A stretch of 64,000 nt of DNA from Granulosicoccus sp036478595 (GCA_036478595.1 JAZGEF010000003.1:62001-126000), one strand, 5' to 3'. Positions 53,259 to 63,065 are shown, numbered from the stretch's first letter. The notes: a model not told the origin generated them from the letters alone. Translations and numbers: made by a program.

Positions 53259-54338
53259 ATGAAATCGTCATACACAGCAGCAGCAATTGCCATCGTCGTC
53301 TTGGTGCTCTGGATGGCCAGCGGTATGCTGGCATCTGACAATGATACCAGCGACCAGACTGAGGCAAACAAACAAACCTCATTGATGAAAGTAGAGATTA
53401 TAGAAGTTTCTCCAGAGTCAATGCAGCGAAAAATCGAATTACAAGGCCAGCTTGAACCGGCGCGCAGGCTACATATCCGCGCAGAGATCGCTGGCATAGT
53501 GAGTAAGCTGCATGTCAGCAAAGGCCAAACAGTTGCTGCAAACGATCCACTGATGGATCTCACACTTGATGGCCGAGATACCGAACTGCGACAAGCGCAA
53601 GCCGCATTCACTAGCGCCGTCAGTGAAGAAAAAGCTGCAGCCTCTCTTCGCGAACAAGGCTTGCAATCAAAGGTGCAGCTCGAACAGGCACAAAGCCAGC
53701 TTGAACGTGCACGAGCTCAATTAGCACGAGTCGAACTCGATATTGCCAACACACAAATTACAGCACCCTTTGCCGGCATCATCAATACCTTGCCAATTGA
53801 ACAAGGCGAGCTGGTTGAACGCGGAGGCGTGGTAGCTGAGCTGGTAGATAACACTTCCTTAAAAGCCAACGCTCAAGCTGCCCAACAAACCATTGCACAA
53901 TTAAAAATCGGACAAGCGGTGACCGTCAGTTTACTAACCGGCGAAGAGCTACCAGGCGAGATAACGTTTATTTCTGCTGTTGCCAACTCGCAAACGCGTA
54001 GTTTCGCAATTGAAGCGGTAGTGGACAATCCTGATGGCACTGTTTCGGCGGGAGTCAGCGCATCGATACAAGTTCCCATACAGAAAGTCGAAGCTGTATT
54101 TATATCTCCATCCACCTTATCATTAGGTAACAACGGCGAGCTTGGCGTCAAGATAGTGAATAGCGACAATATTGTTGAGTTCGTTCCGATCAAACTGGTT
54201 AGCACGTCACTCGAAGGCGCTTGGGTAACCGGTATTGTCCCCAATAGCCGACTAGTGACCCTGGGCCAGGGTTTCATCAATCCGGGACAAAAAGTCGACC
54301 CCAAGCTATCCACATCAAATAAAAATAGCGCGTCATGA
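53259..54338 (+). CDS. RND efflux periplasmic adaptor subunit
   Basis: A 359-residue membrane fusion protein. An N-terminal anchor (about 7-26, AIAIVVLVLWMASGMLA) is followed by the barrel-sandwich/lipoyl domain (ELQGQLEPARRLHIRAEIAG, LHVSKGQTVAANDPLMDL), an alpha-hairpin (about 105-150, LRQAQAAFTSAVSEEKAAAS), and a beta-barrel and membrane-proximal domain. It links the inner-membrane pump to an outer-membrane factor. Its stop overlaps the pump start (ATGA at 54335). The four 19-bp repeats are directly upstream. The exported substrate is unknown. No tolC-type gene is adjacent. Confidence 0.9.
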   Translation: MKSSYTAAAIAIVVLVLWMASGMLASDNDTSDQTEANKQTSLMKVEIIEVSPESMQRKIELQGQLEPARRLHIRAEIAGIVSKLHVSKGQTVAANDPLMDLTLDGRDTELRQAQAAFTSAVSEEKAAASLREQGLQSKVQLEQAQSQLERARAQLARVELDIANTQITAPFAGIINTLPIEQGELVERGGVVAELVDNTSLKANAQAAQQTIAQLKIGQAVTVSLLTGEELPGEITFISAVANSQTRSFAIEAVVDNPDGTVSAGVSASIQVPIQKVEAVFISPSTLSLGNNGELGVKIVNSDNIVEFVPIKLVSTSLEGAWVTGIVPNSRLVTLGQGFINPGQKVDPKLSTSNKNSAS

Positions 54339-57300
54339 ATGGCCTAATCGACGCAGCGTTTTATCGCAGTCGCACTGTTTTCCTGTTGTTATTGTTTCTA
54401 GTAATCAGCGGTATCGTTGCCTACATCAGCATCCCCAAGGAATCTGAGCCGGATGTCGCCATCCCAATCATTTACGTATCGATGAGCCACGACGGCATCT
54501 CTCCTGAAGACGCCGAACGCTTGTTAGTTAAGCCAATGGAAAAAGAGCTGCAAAGCATCAGTGGTATAAAAGAGATGCGTAGCACAGCGAGTGAAGGCCA
54601 TGCCTCAGTGCTACTCGAGTTTGATGCAGGCTTTGACGGCGACAAAGCGCTAGCCGACGTACGTGAACGGGTTGATGCGGCTCGATCCCAACTCCCTGCC
54701 GCAACTGATGAACCCGTCGTTAACGAAATTAATCTTGCGCTGTTTCCAGTATTGAATATCAGTTTATCCGGCCCCATCCCCGAACGCACCTTAGTTAAAA
54801 TCGCGCGCAACCTGCAAGATCGACTTGAAGCACTTCCAGGTGTATTCGAGGCAGATATTGCTGGTGAACGCGAAGAACTATTAGAGATCGTTGTCGATCC
54901 TGTCATCATGGAAACGTACGAAGTTGATTTCAATTCGCTATTTAGTTTAATACGCAACAATAACCTATTGGTAGCGGCGGGCGCCATCGATACCGGCTCC
55001 GGCAGAATGGTGTTAAAAGTGCCAGGCATTATTGAAGACATCGAAGATGTACTATCACTTCCCGTTAAGGTTACTGACAAAGAAGTTGTCGTGTTTGGTG
55101 ATGTAGCGACAGTCAGACGTACGTTCAAAGATCCAAACAGCTTTGCCCGTTTAGACGGTAGGCCAACTCTAATGCTGGAAATCTCTAAACGCCTTGGCGC
55201 TAACATTATTGAAACCATCGACTCTGTGCGGGCAGCAGTAGCAGAGGAGCAAAAAAAATTACCCTCAACTTTAGTCATTGGTTTCCACCAGGACAAATCA
55301 AAAGAAACCAAAATCATGTTGAGCGATCTACAAAACAACGTGGTGTCAGGCGTTGTGCTGGTTATGATCGTCATCATGGCCGCCCTTGGGTTTCGCTCGT
55401 CCTTGCTAGTTGGCTTCGCTATTCCCGGCTCTTTTTTAGCGGGTATTTTGGTGATCTACGGCTTTGGCAACACCATGAATGTTGTCGTGTTATTTAGCTT
55501 AATACTAGTTGTAGGCATGCTGGTAGACGGCGCGATCGTTGTGATCGAACTGGCCGATCGAAATATCGACAAAGGCATGCCACGCGCTGAAGCCTATGCC
55601 AGTGCCGCAAAACGCATGTCGTGGCCAATCATTGCCTCAACATTTACTACCCTGGCAGTGTTTGCGCCGCTGCTCTATTGGCCCGGCATGATCGGGCAGT
55701 TTATGCAATACATGCCAAAAACGGTTATTGCGTGCCTGCTTGCATCACTGGCAATGGCACTGGTGTTTATACCCGTGATTGGCAAAGCAATTGGCAGAAA
55801 ACAGCGAACGACCCCAACTCCCAATAGCGATCTTGAAGACGCACTAGCCAACCCAGATGCATCGGGTATCGCTAGCACCATCACAGCTGAACAGGTGCGC
55901 AAAGCTTCAACGGGCACACGTGCTAAATACCTTGCCATGTTGCATGCCATGCTATTAAACCCGGTGAAAACCTTGTTAGCTGTGCTGGTTTTCACTATCG
56001 GCAGCTACGTTGTTTACGGGGTACTCGGCAAGGGCGTAGAATTTTTCCCTGACATCGAACCCGAATCACTTGCAGTACAGGTACACGCTCGTGGTGATCT
56101 GTCGATATACGAACAGGACGCCATACTCAAACGTGTAGAACAGCAACTCATTGGCCGTGACGGCGTAAAGTCGGTCTACACCCGAACAGGTGGAGATGCA
56201 CAAGGCGCTGCCGATCTTATCGGCAATATCCAGCTTGAACTCACCGAGTGGAATACACGGGAAAAAGCAGTCAAAATCATTGAGGCAATGGAAGCAGACC
56301 TTGCTAGCGTTGCCGGTGTGCAAATAGAGTTTCTCAAAAACCAAGGCGGCCCCGGCGGTGGCGGTAAGCCGGTCAATTTACAAGTAAGTGCTGGCAGCAC
56401 AACGCATCTATTTGCAGCCGTCGAAACAATACGTGAGCAAATGCGGCGTGTAGGAGGGTTTGAAGGTGTTGAGGACAATCGCCCACTGCCCGGCATCGAA
56501 TGGCGCATCAATGTGGATCGTGAAAAGGCAGCCAGTTACGGTGCTGATATCGCGCTGATAGGCAATGCAATCCAAATGATAACCACAGGCATTCGCGTAG
56601 CGGGATACCGCCCCGATGATGCAACCGACGAGCTGGATATCCGCGTTCGCTACTCCATTGAACAACGAAACTTGGATCAAATATCTGAGCTACGAGTACC
56701 CACTCAACAAGGCATGATACCCGTAAGCAATTTCGCAACGATCAGCCCCGCCCCCAAAACCGGCATCATCAACCGCGTTGATGGCGTGCGTGTGATAACC
56801 ATTTCAGCCGATACACAGGAAGGCTTTATCCTGGATACACAACTCAAGATGCTGCGTGAGGAATTGATTACCAATCCAGTCGGTCTAGATGTCAATGTCG
56901 AGTTTAAAGGTGAAACCGCCGATCAACAAGAAGCGATGATATTTCTGATTACAGCGTTTGTTACAGCAATTTTTATGATGCTGCTTATTTTGGTTACACA
57001 GTTCAACAGCTTATATCAGGCCTTACTCGTACTCAGCGCGATAATTTTTTCAACTTCGGGTGTACTAATTGGTTTGATGGTTACCGGACAAACATTTGGT
57101 ATCGTTATGGTCGGAATTGGCATCATCGCACTGGCTGGCATTGTGGTTAACAACAATATTGTGCTCATCGATACTTACAATAACTTTCGCACAGCAGGCG
57201 CAGCGGCGGTGGATGCTGCATTGCTTACCGGTTCGGTGCGTGCACGCCCCGTATTTTTAACAGCGATCACAACGATATTGGGGCTAATGCCGATGGTGTT

Positions 57301-57520
57301 GTCGATGAATATCAATCTAATCGATCGAGAGCTGAGCTTCGGTGCGCCTTCCACTCAGTGGTGGACGCAACTTGCCAGCGCCATTGCAGGCGGATTAGCG
57401 TTCACCACTTTACTCACCTTGTTTCTAACACCTTGCCTACTAGTGCTAGGTGCAAAGGTCAGTGCAGGCTTAACGATCAAAAAGTTGAAGAGGCAGACAG
57501 CGGGATTTAGCACAAGCTAA
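54335..57520 (+). CDS. RND efflux permease (HAE-type)
   Basis: A 1061-residue inner-membrane proton-driven pump with the 12-helix RND layout. TM1 is near 12-32 (RTVFLLLLFLVISGIVAYISIP); the first periplasmic loop includes MEKELQSISGIKEMRS; helices TM2-6 span about 335-500 with LVGMLVDGAIVVIELADR holding the Asp pair of TM4; TM7 is near 550; and the second half contains TADQQEAMIFL to FGIVMVGIGIIALAGIVVNNNIV. It belongs to the AcrB/MexF-like branch with a short central loop. Translationally coupled to the adaptor. No regulator gene is next to it. Confidence 0.92.
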   Translation: MNGLIDAAFYRSRTVFLLLLFLVISGIVAYISIPKESEPDVAIPIIYVSMSHDGISPEDAERLLVKPMEKELQSISGIKEMRSTASEGHASVLLEFDAGFDGDKALADVRERVDAARSQLPAATDEPVVNEINLALFPVLNISLSGPIPERTLVKIARNLQDRLEALPGVFEADIAGEREELLEIVVDPVIMETYEVDFNSLFSLIRNNNLLVAAGAIDTGSGRMVLKVPGIIEDIEDVLSLPVKVTDKEVVVFGDVATVRRTFKDPNSFARLDGRPTLMLEISKRLGANIIETIDSVRAAVAEEQKKLPSTLVIGFHQDKSKETKIMLSDLQNNVVSGVVLVMIVIMAALGFRSSLLVGFAIPGSFLAGILVIYGFGNTMNVVVLFSLILVVGMLVDGAIVVIELADRNIDKGMPRAEAYASAAKRMSWPIIASTFTTLAVFAPLLYWPGMIGQFMQYMPKTVIACLLASLAMALVFIPVIGKAIGRKQRTTPTPNSDLEDALANPDASGIASTITAEQVRKASTGTRAKYLAMLHAMLLNPVKTLLAVLVFTIGSYVVYGVLGKGVEFFPDIEPESLAVQVHARGDLSIYEQDAILKRVEQQLIGRDGVKSVYTRTGGDAQGAADLIGNIQLELTEWNTREKAVKIIEAMEADLASVAGVQIEFLKNQGGPGGGGKPVNLQVSAGSTTHLFAAVETIREQMRRVGGFEGVEDNRPLPGIEWRINVDREKAASYGADIALIGNAIQMITTGIRVAGYRPDDATDELDIRVRYSIEQRNLDQISELRVPTQQGMIPVSNFATISPAPKTGIINRVDGVRVITISADTQEGFILDTQLKMLREELITNPVGLDVNVEFKGETADQQEAMIFLITAFVTAIFMMLLILVTQFNSLYQALLVLSAIIFSTSGVLIGLMVTGQTFGIVMVGIGIIALAGIVVNNNIVLIDTYNNFRTAGAAAVDAALLTGSVRARPVFLTAITTILGLMPMVLSMNINLIDRELSFGAPSTQWWTQLASAIAGGLAFTTLLTLFLTPCLLVLGAKVSAGLTIKKLKRQTAGFSTS

Positions 57521-57668
57521 TCGCGGCCATAGAGCTTGGTTGCAGCAGAAGTTGTTCTGTGTTGCTGCTGGGCTCGACGTTTTGCATTGGTGTCGTGCTG
57601 AAAACAGCTGGCGTGCCCAGAAGGCAGTTTTTACTGCAAAATGATTGGTAGGTGTCAAAAAAGGAAGG

Positions 57669-57744
57669 TGGCGTCCCCTAGGGGACTCGAACCCCTGTTG
57701 CCGCCGTGAAAGGGCGGAGTCCTAGGCCACTAGACGAAGGGGAC
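57669..57744 (-). tRNA. tRNA-Glu (anticodon TTC)
   Basis: On the reverse strand a 76-base sequence begins GTCCCCTTCGTCTAG, has the anticodon arm CCGCC-CTTTCAC-GGCGG (TTC anticodon), the T arm AGGGGTTCGAGTCCCCT, and ends GGGGAC-G-CCA with the CCA encoded. It matches the standard gammaproteobacterial tRNA-Glu nearly base for base. Confidence 0.97.
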
Positions 57745-57850
57745 TTTGTTCGCCAGAATCTGGCGCCTTCGAGCCGAGAATTATACCCGAAAGATTTACC
57801 AGAGTGTCGGCCCTGAGCCAAAAAAATTAAGCTTAGAGCCTAGAAATTAC

Positions 57851-58792
57851 TTAGGCGGCACTGCCATCATCAGGAGATTCCCCGCCATCTGGTGTTTCCG
57901 CCGGCAGGGCCATTATCTGATTTCGACCACTTTGGCGAGCCATCGACAATGCCTGTCGTGCTCGATCCAGCAAGCTTTGAGGATCATCATCAGCATCCAG
58001 TTCGGTTACACCTGCACTAGCCGTCAACATGAACTGAACATTGTCATAGCTAACGCAGCGGTCCACCTGCTTACGCAAGCGATCAGTCAACGCCAGAGCA
58101 TCGTTGATATCGGTGTGATTTAAGATCACCAAAAACTCATCGTTCTCAGTGCGAAAAATGATATCACTCTGACGCAAACGTTCGCTTAAGGCCTCAGCCA
58201 CTGATTGCCATGCCTGGCGGCCAACCTCTACACCATGGTGCTCGCTAATAGATTCAAGGTAATCCACTGTTAACAACATGAGTGACAAATGTTGCTCACT
58301 ACGCCGAGCAAAACGAATTTCGCGCGGCAGTTGTTGATCGATGGCACGTTGATTATGAACACCAGTTGCCTTATCAGTCATCGACATCAATAAAGCGGAA
58401 TAGTGTTCAAGCGAGTTATCCAACGGATAAACAAGGCTTTCAATCAAGCGTTCGGATTCACGCTGCTCGCGAGCGGTAAACGCCTTGCTACGTAATAGGG
58501 TCACCTCGCCTAGATCTCTATCACCCAACTTTAATTCAAAACACTGTCGATGCTGGCGCATTTCGCCCAGCAGTATGTCCATACCTCGTTCGCTTGCCTG
58601 ATATTGCAAACCATCAAAACGCACAAAGCCCTGCCCTTCAGCTAGAAAACTTTCAAGCAGTTGTTGCAGGTCAAGCTTGCGATGAAGCAGAGCGTGGAAT
58701 TCGAGCTGGCGTAGTTGGACATCAAGCCGCTGTTCGTTAACAGCAGATAGTGACGTTACGACCGAATCATCAATACTGACAATGGGTGGCAT
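57851..58792 (-). CDS. GGDEF-domain protein with degenerate signature
   Basis: A 313-residue protein. A GAF-like N-terminal region (about 40-135, GFVRFDGLQYQASERGMDILL, ELKLGDRDLGEVTL) precedes a GGDEF domain (about 136-297). The signature reads ENDEF (216-220) instead of GGDEF/GGEEF, so diguanylate cyclase activity is doubtful, although the Mg-binding Asp in LTVDYLE (177) is present. It is the last gene of the flhG-fliA-GYF group, so it may be a c-di-GMP effector or regulator of motility rather than an enzyme. The C-terminal tail is acidic and Gly/Pro-rich. Confidence 0.82.
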   Translation of the reverse strand: MPPIVSIDDSVVTSLSAVNEQRLDVQLRQLEFHALLHRKLDLQQLLESFLAEGQGFVRFDGLQYQASERGMDILLGEMRQHRQCFELKLGDRDLGEVTLLRSKAFTAREQRESERLIESLVYPLDNSLEHYSALLMSMTDKATGVHNQRAIDQQLPREIRFARRSEQHLSLMLLTVDYLESISEHHGVEVGRQAWQSVAEALSERLRQSDIIFRTENDEFLVILNHTDINDALALTDRLRKQVDRCVSYDNVQFMLTASAGVTELDADDDPQSLLDRARQALSMARQSGRNQIMALPAETPDGGESPDDGSAA

Positions 58793-58914
58793 GTATAGGG
58801 CCGAGGAGCGATTGTTGATTGAACAAGTGCAATCCCTGTTCCAAGAGCGCTAAACGCCGATAAGACGACACATGGGAGCCAATAGTGGCCCCAAAAACCG
58901 CGGTTTTGGATGAG

Positions 58915-59346
58915 TTAGCTGGCAACGCCAACTGAATTTAGGTACAGCACCACACCGAGCGCTGTCAAAGTAATGCCAAGCAAAGACCAAGGCAACAAAC
59001 CCTGCGGTGCTGGCTGATCGATCCACTCTTTACGGATTTGTTCGGGCATTCCGGCAGCTTCATTACGCCGTTCTATCTGTTCAGCGCTATCGTGCTGGCG
59101 TTGATCTTGACGTTGACGAGCGTGTAAAAACTGCTGCCAACCGTATTCATTATCAAGATCGAGCAACTCTTCGGGGATGAGTTCTGGTACCTGAGTAACC
59201 GGTTCCCAAAGCTCACCATCACGGCTCACTCTATCGGTGTTACGAACACGCCCAAGCAATAAATACCGCCCAACTTCAGTGGTTGAATATGGCCCTTGAA
59301 CGCGTGCGCCTTTTTGAACGTACCACTGTTGTTCGTCAGTCACCAT
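58915..59346 (-). CDS. GYF_2-domain single-helix membrane protein
   Basis: A 143-residue protein. An N-terminal GYF_2 (DUF4339-type) domain of about 60 residues (QWYVQKGARVQGPYSTTEVGRYLLLGRV, EVGRYLLL, LWEPVTQVPELIP) is followed by a charged Gln/Arg-rich linker (about 74-105) and one C-terminal membrane helix (about 117-138), so it is probably tail-anchored with the GYF domain in the cytoplasm. Four bases after the fliA stop, so in the same operon. GYF domains bind peptides. A motility role is inference from position. Confidence 0.75.
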   Translation of the reverse strand: MVTDEQQWYVQKGARVQGPYSTTEVGRYLLLGRVRNTDRVSRDGELWEPVTQVPELIPEELLDLDNEYGWQQFLHARQRQDQRQHDSAEQIERRNEAAGMPEQIRKEWIDQPAPQGLLPWSLLGITLTALGVVLYLNSVGVAS

Positions 59347-59350
59347 GCGA

Positions 59351-60079
59351 TTAGCGTTGAGTCCACTCAGCCAATCTGGCTTTTAATCTGATGAGCGCTT
59401 GCCCGTGTATCTGGCAAACTCGAGATTCACTAACACCTAAAATTTCACCGATTTCACGCAAGTTTAAATCTTCATCGTAGTACAACGACATAACAAGGCT
59501 CTCTCGCTCTGGCAAATTTTGAATTGATTCTGCTAATGCAGCTTTAAACGATTGATACTCCACCTGTTCACCAGGTGTTGATTCTTCGCTTTGTGGCAAC
59601 GCGATCGTTTCACCCGTGTGTTCGTCGGGCTGATCAAAGCTAAAAATATGTGCTGCTGAACTCTCCGTTAATATCGTGTGATACGCACGTAGATCAACAC
59701 CGAGTTTCTCAGCGACTTCCTGGCCTTTTGCGTCACGCCCGGTAGTTTGTTCTAGTTCGCGCAGCATTTCTGCAGCTTCGCGCGATTTTCGATGCACTGA
59801 ACGAGGTGTCCAGTCTGATCGTCGTATTTCGTCTAACATGGCACCACGTACTCTAATACCGGCATAGGTTTCAAAGCTTGCACCCTGAGACGGATCGTAG
59901 TGACTCGCTGCCTCTAATAAACCGATCATGCCAGCCTGGATTAGATCCTCGGCTTGCACGCTTGGCGGCAGACGATTCATCAGGTGAAACGCTATACGTT
60001 TCACCAGATTGGCGTTAGCGGCGACCAGACCATCTGGGTCTACCGTTTCCACCTCGTTATACATTGCATGAGCATTCAT
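59351..60079 (-). CDS. fliA: Flagellar sigma factor 28
   Basis: RNA polymerase sigma factor for late flagellar genes. The 242 residues contain sigma region 2 (IAFHLMNRLPPSVQAEDLIQAGMIGLLEA, YAGIRVRGAMLDEIR), region 3 (about 85-150) and region 4 with the DNA-binding helix (LREIGEILGVSESRVCQIHGQAL). Length and ordering match FliA. FlgM encoded at 63216 is its anti-sigma factor. The start lies 13 bases after the flhG stop. Confidence 0.95.
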   Translation of the reverse strand: MNAHAMYNEVETVDPDGLVAANANLVKRIAFHLMNRLPPSVQAEDLIQAGMIGLLEAASHYDPSQGASFETYAGIRVRGAMLDEIRRSDWTPRSVHRKSREAAEMLRELEQTTGRDAKGQEVAEKLGVDLRAYHTILTESSAAHIFSFDQPDEHTGETIALPQSEESTPGEQVEYQSFKAALAESIQNLPERESLVMSLYYDEDLNLREIGEILGVSESRVCQIHGQALIRLKARLAEWTQR

Positions 60080-60092
60080 CTATTTACTGGTC

Positions 60093-60947
60093 TCACCCTG
60101 GCGCGCAGGCAGCTTGTATCAGCCGCTCTACAAAAAATTCCACATGGCCACCCGCTGCTGTCGGTCTTGGCCAGCGATTAACTCGCGTGGCCAGCTTCTT
60201 AAAAGCCAGAGCCGACGGTGAACGGGGGTACGCGTCTACAACTACCCGCTGTTCCCCTATTGATTTTTGCATCTGCGGATCGAAGGGGATCGAGCCACAG
60301 AAGTCGAGCAATACATCCATATAACGATCTGTATATCGAGTTAGCTTCGAGTACAGATCCAAACCATGACGGGAAGATTCCGTCTTATTCGCAACAACGC
60401 GAAATCGGCGTATCTGACATGTCTCGTGCAGCACACGAATCGTCGAATACGCGTCTTGCAGCGCCGTTGGTTCGTCACATACAACCAACATCACTTCCCG
60501 AGCTGCTCGCGAATAATTCAACGCGCCCTCGGTTAAACCACTTTCGATATCTATGATCATTGTGTCGGCATCGATACCCAGTTCACTGAAGAGCCCGATG
60601 ATGCCAACGTGTTCAATTTGTGACAGCCGTGCCAATTTCATGGCACCATTTCCGCTCGGCAGCACTTTTAAACCGTTTCCAGCATCAAAAATTGCCTCTT
60701 CGAGCGCTAAGTCCTCGCTCAACACATGAGACAAGTTGTTCTTTGGTGCAAGGTTCAGCAGGCAATCAATGTTGCCGTGCGAGAAATCTGCATCAAACAA
60801 CAACACCTTTCGACCCACTTCACTCAACGATCGAGCCAGGTTCACCGCAACGCACGACTTACCAATACCGCCCTTGCCACCGGCAATTGCGATAGTTTGG
60901 ACAGGTGCCAAAACATTGTTAGCAGCTACTGCTGCATTGCTATTCAT
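60093..60947 (-). CDS. flhG: Flagellar number regulator FlhG/FleN (MinD-like ATPase)
   Basis: A 284-residue MinD/ParA ATPase that limits flagellar number. The Walker A GGKGGIGKS is at 23-31, with DADFSHGNIDCLLNL and SNTMIIDIESG-type (here DTMIIDIESGLTEGA) segments following. The N-terminus is only MNSNAAVAANNVLAPVQT before the first strand, so the DQAxxLR helix by which FlhG proteins stimulate the GTPase FlhF is missing. No flhF gene lies upstream, where it normally is; fleQ follows after 465 bases. A candidate sigma-54 site lies about 110 bases before the ATG. Confidence 0.88.
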   Translation of the reverse strand: MNSNAAVAANNVLAPVQTIAIAGGKGGIGKSCVAVNLARSLSEVGRKVLLFDADFSHGNIDCLLNLAPKNNLSHVLSEDLALEEAIFDAGNGLKVLPSGNGAMKLARLSQIEHVGIIGLFSELGIDADTMIIDIESGLTEGALNYSRAAREVMLVVCDEPTALQDAYSTIRVLHETCQIRRFRVVANKTESSRHGLDLYSKLTRYTDRYMDVLLDFCGSIPFDPQMQKSIGEQRVVVDAYPRSPSALAFKKLATRVNRWPRPTAAGGHVEFFVERLIQAACAPG

Positions 60948-61058
60948 GGCCGTCGTGTATTCCGACAGTTGTCAGCCAATGTGTACATCCACCTAAAACC
61001 TCTGGTTACAGCGGCCAACAAGGCAAAGCCACATCCGCTAAATTCCTAAGGTGGATTT

Positions 61059-61074
61059 TGCAAGTCTCGAACCA
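61059..61074 (-). promoter_or_regulatory. Candidate sigma-54 promoter of flhG-fliA
   Basis: On the reverse strand TGGTTCGAGACTTGCA: GG and GC are 10 bases apart, and the -12 TTGCA is intact. It deviates from TGGCAC-N5-TTGCA only in the CA of the -24 box. It lies 112-127 bases before the flhG ATG and would fit FleQ-activated transcription. Confidence 0.5.
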
Positions 61075-61358
61075 CACGACAATGAAACAGCGGGCTGCAG
61101 GGGTAAACAGGGTTTCAGATGTTTTAAATTGGGATTTGCACCTCAGTTTCACCAACGATTAACCAGTCAAAAAGGGTTAAACGCGTTATTGGCATGCACG
61201 ACTGCGTTGTAACTAGTTGACAAAGTGTGGCGCGCACCGCAAATAAAACGACGTTAAAGAGGCGCAGAAAATGTGGGTGACGGTTTTTTGAAACTAAGAC
61301 TAGTGATTAAGAAGGGAGAACTTGTCATTCGTAATCACCCCCGCGAGCCTGGATGACT

Positions 61359-61387
61359 ACGGCATGGCCACGGAAGGGCCATGCCGT
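61359..61387 (-). terminator. Hairpin after fleQ
   Basis: A perfect 11-bp inverted repeat ACGGCATGGCC / GGCCATGCCGT with a 7-base loop, 25 bases past the fleQ stop. There is no T-run, so termination may be Rho-dependent or the stem may protect the mRNA end. Confidence 0.6.
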
Positions 61388-61412
61388 TACTAAGTTGCTT
61401 TAGGAATTTAGC

Positions 61413-62861
61413 TCAAGACACTTCTTCAGGGCGCTGAATATTGTACTTACGCATCTTCTCAACAAGCGTGGTGCGACGTATCTTCAAACGATTAGCTGCG
61501 TGCGCCACGACGCCAGAACATTCATCCAGTGCTTGCTCAATCAAACTGATTTCGATTTCAGTGAGGTGCTGCTTTAAGTCGATACCATCACGAGGTAGCC
61601 GTGGCTTGTTGTTGAGCGGCGCTTGGGGCATGCCCTTAATCATTGACATGGCAGAGGTAGTTTCCTCTTCAGCAGCTTCTGGCAAGCTATGAGGCGACAT
61701 TTTTGGTGATAGGTCGTTTACGTCAACAACACCATAGGGGTGCAGGATCGTTAAGCGTTCCATCATGTTAGCAAGTTCACGTACATTGCCTGGCCAGTCA
61801 TAGTTGCATAGCGCCATCATTGCAGCTGGTGTTAGCCGTACAGACGACTTTTTCTCGTGCTCTAGGCGTGTTATCAGCTCATTGACTAATAATGGCAAAT
61901 CTTCAGACCGGCTGTTTAAAGGCGGCATCTCGACAGGGAACACATTGAGTCGGTAGTAGAGATCTTCACGAAAACGCCCATCTTCGATAAGTTGCTCAAG
62001 ATTTCGGTGAGTTGCAGCCACTATTCGGACGTCGCTCTTAATACTCTTATTGCTACCCACTCGCTCAAATGAGCGCTCTTGGATAACCCGCAACAACTTA
62101 ACTTGCATGGTCAGCGGCATGTCGCCAATTTCATCAAGAAAGATAGTTCCGCCTTCAGCTAGTTCAAATCGACCTTGACGCGTACCAATGGCACCAGTGA
62201 ACGAGCCTTTCTCATGTCCAAACAGCTCGCTCTCTAGCAACTCGCTAGGGATAGCGCCACAGTTGATCGGCACAAACGGCTTGTTGCGACGATTAGAATA
62301 ATAATGGATGTTACGTGCAACAACCTCTTTACCCGTGCCTGATTCACCTAGTATCAACACGGTCGCCTCGGTTGGCGCAACCTGGTCAACCATTTTTCTG
62401 ACACGAACAATCGCCCGGCTATTACCAACCAGGCTACGAAATAGCTCCGGGTTTTGAGTTCCTTCTTTCGGCGGCACTGTATTCGCAGAGCCTCTAACTT
62501 CAGCTCTATGTAACAGGTCTGACAATGTGCCATAGCGAATATCGTTCTTAAGACACCCAATAAAGGTGTTCTCGATCTCGCTCTGGCTTAGATCCGCTGG
62601 CTGGTCCCCCAACATCAGAATAAACGGTGGGCACTGCTCATGCTTAGCCTTCAGCTTTTCAGCCCAATCCACAATACCGTGGAAGTTGGCAACCAAGATC
62701 GCTTGGAACTCCGACACATCACCAAGACTATCAAGCAATTCAGGCGAGCTATGTAACTTTGCCTCAAAATCTATGAATTCCAACTGGTGTGACAACCGCT
62801 GCGCATTGTCGGCGCGAGGCTCGATAATCAGTATTTTGCTGGCTTTTTTCTTAGCACTCAT
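61413..62861 (-). CDS. fleQ: Sigma-54-dependent flagellar master regulator FleQ
   Basis: A 482-residue activator. The N-terminal FleQ receiver-like domain (about 8-120; the phosphorylation pattern is not clear) is followed by the AAA+ domain (Walker A GESGTGKE, ELFGHEKGSFTGA, Walker B GGTIFLDEIGD) and a C-terminal Fis-type helix-turn-helix (VVAHAANRLKIRRTTLVEKMRKY). The sigma-54 contact loop reads GSFTGA where GAFTGA is usual. ATG 62861 is chosen: the frame is open to 62930, but the FleQ domain starts here (MSAKKKASKILIIEPR). Divergent from flgM. Confidence 0.92.
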   Translation of the reverse strand: MSAKKKASKILIIEPRADNAQRLSHQLEFIDFEAKLHSSPELLDSLGDVSEFQAILVANFHGIVDWAEKLKAKHEQCPPFILMLGDQPADLSQSEIENTFIGCLKNDIRYGTLSDLLHRAEVRGSANTVPPKEGTQNPELFRSLVGNSRAIVRVRKMVDQVAPTEATVLILGESGTGKEVVARNIHYYSNRRNKPFVPINCGAIPSELLESELFGHEKGSFTGAIGTRQGRFELAEGGTIFLDEIGDMPLTMQVKLLRVIQERSFERVGSNKSIKSDVRIVAATHRNLEQLIEDGRFREDLYYRLNVFPVEMPPLNSRSEDLPLLVNELITRLEHEKKSSVRLTPAAMMALCNYDWPGNVRELANMMERLTILHPYGVVDVNDLSPKMSPHSLPEAAEEETTSAMSMIKGMPQAPLNNKPRLPRDGIDLKQHLTEIEISLIEQALDECSGVVAHAANRLKIRRTTLVEKMRKYNIQRPEEVS

Positions 62862-63065
62862 AGTAGCTTCTCTTGCGACCGTAGTCGTTCCGTAATTAAA
62901 CTGCTCCTCACAAGCATAGAAGAGGATCACAAAAGGACAAAGATTTGACGACTAATAATTTGTTTGGCGCCTCACATATGGCGCGTGACAATCTGAAGAG
63001 CTAGGCATTTAGGGCCAAATAGGTCAATCTCTTTGTGAACCATCCGTCTCAATCCATAAGGGCTG

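Larger units (their letters stand above)
60948..61412. other. Intergenic region between flhG and fleQ
   Basis: 465 bases without a credible gene on either strand. It holds the candidate sigma-54 promoter of flhG and the hairpin after fleQ (both listed separately). Nothing else clear was seen between 61080 and 61350. Confidence 0.6.
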
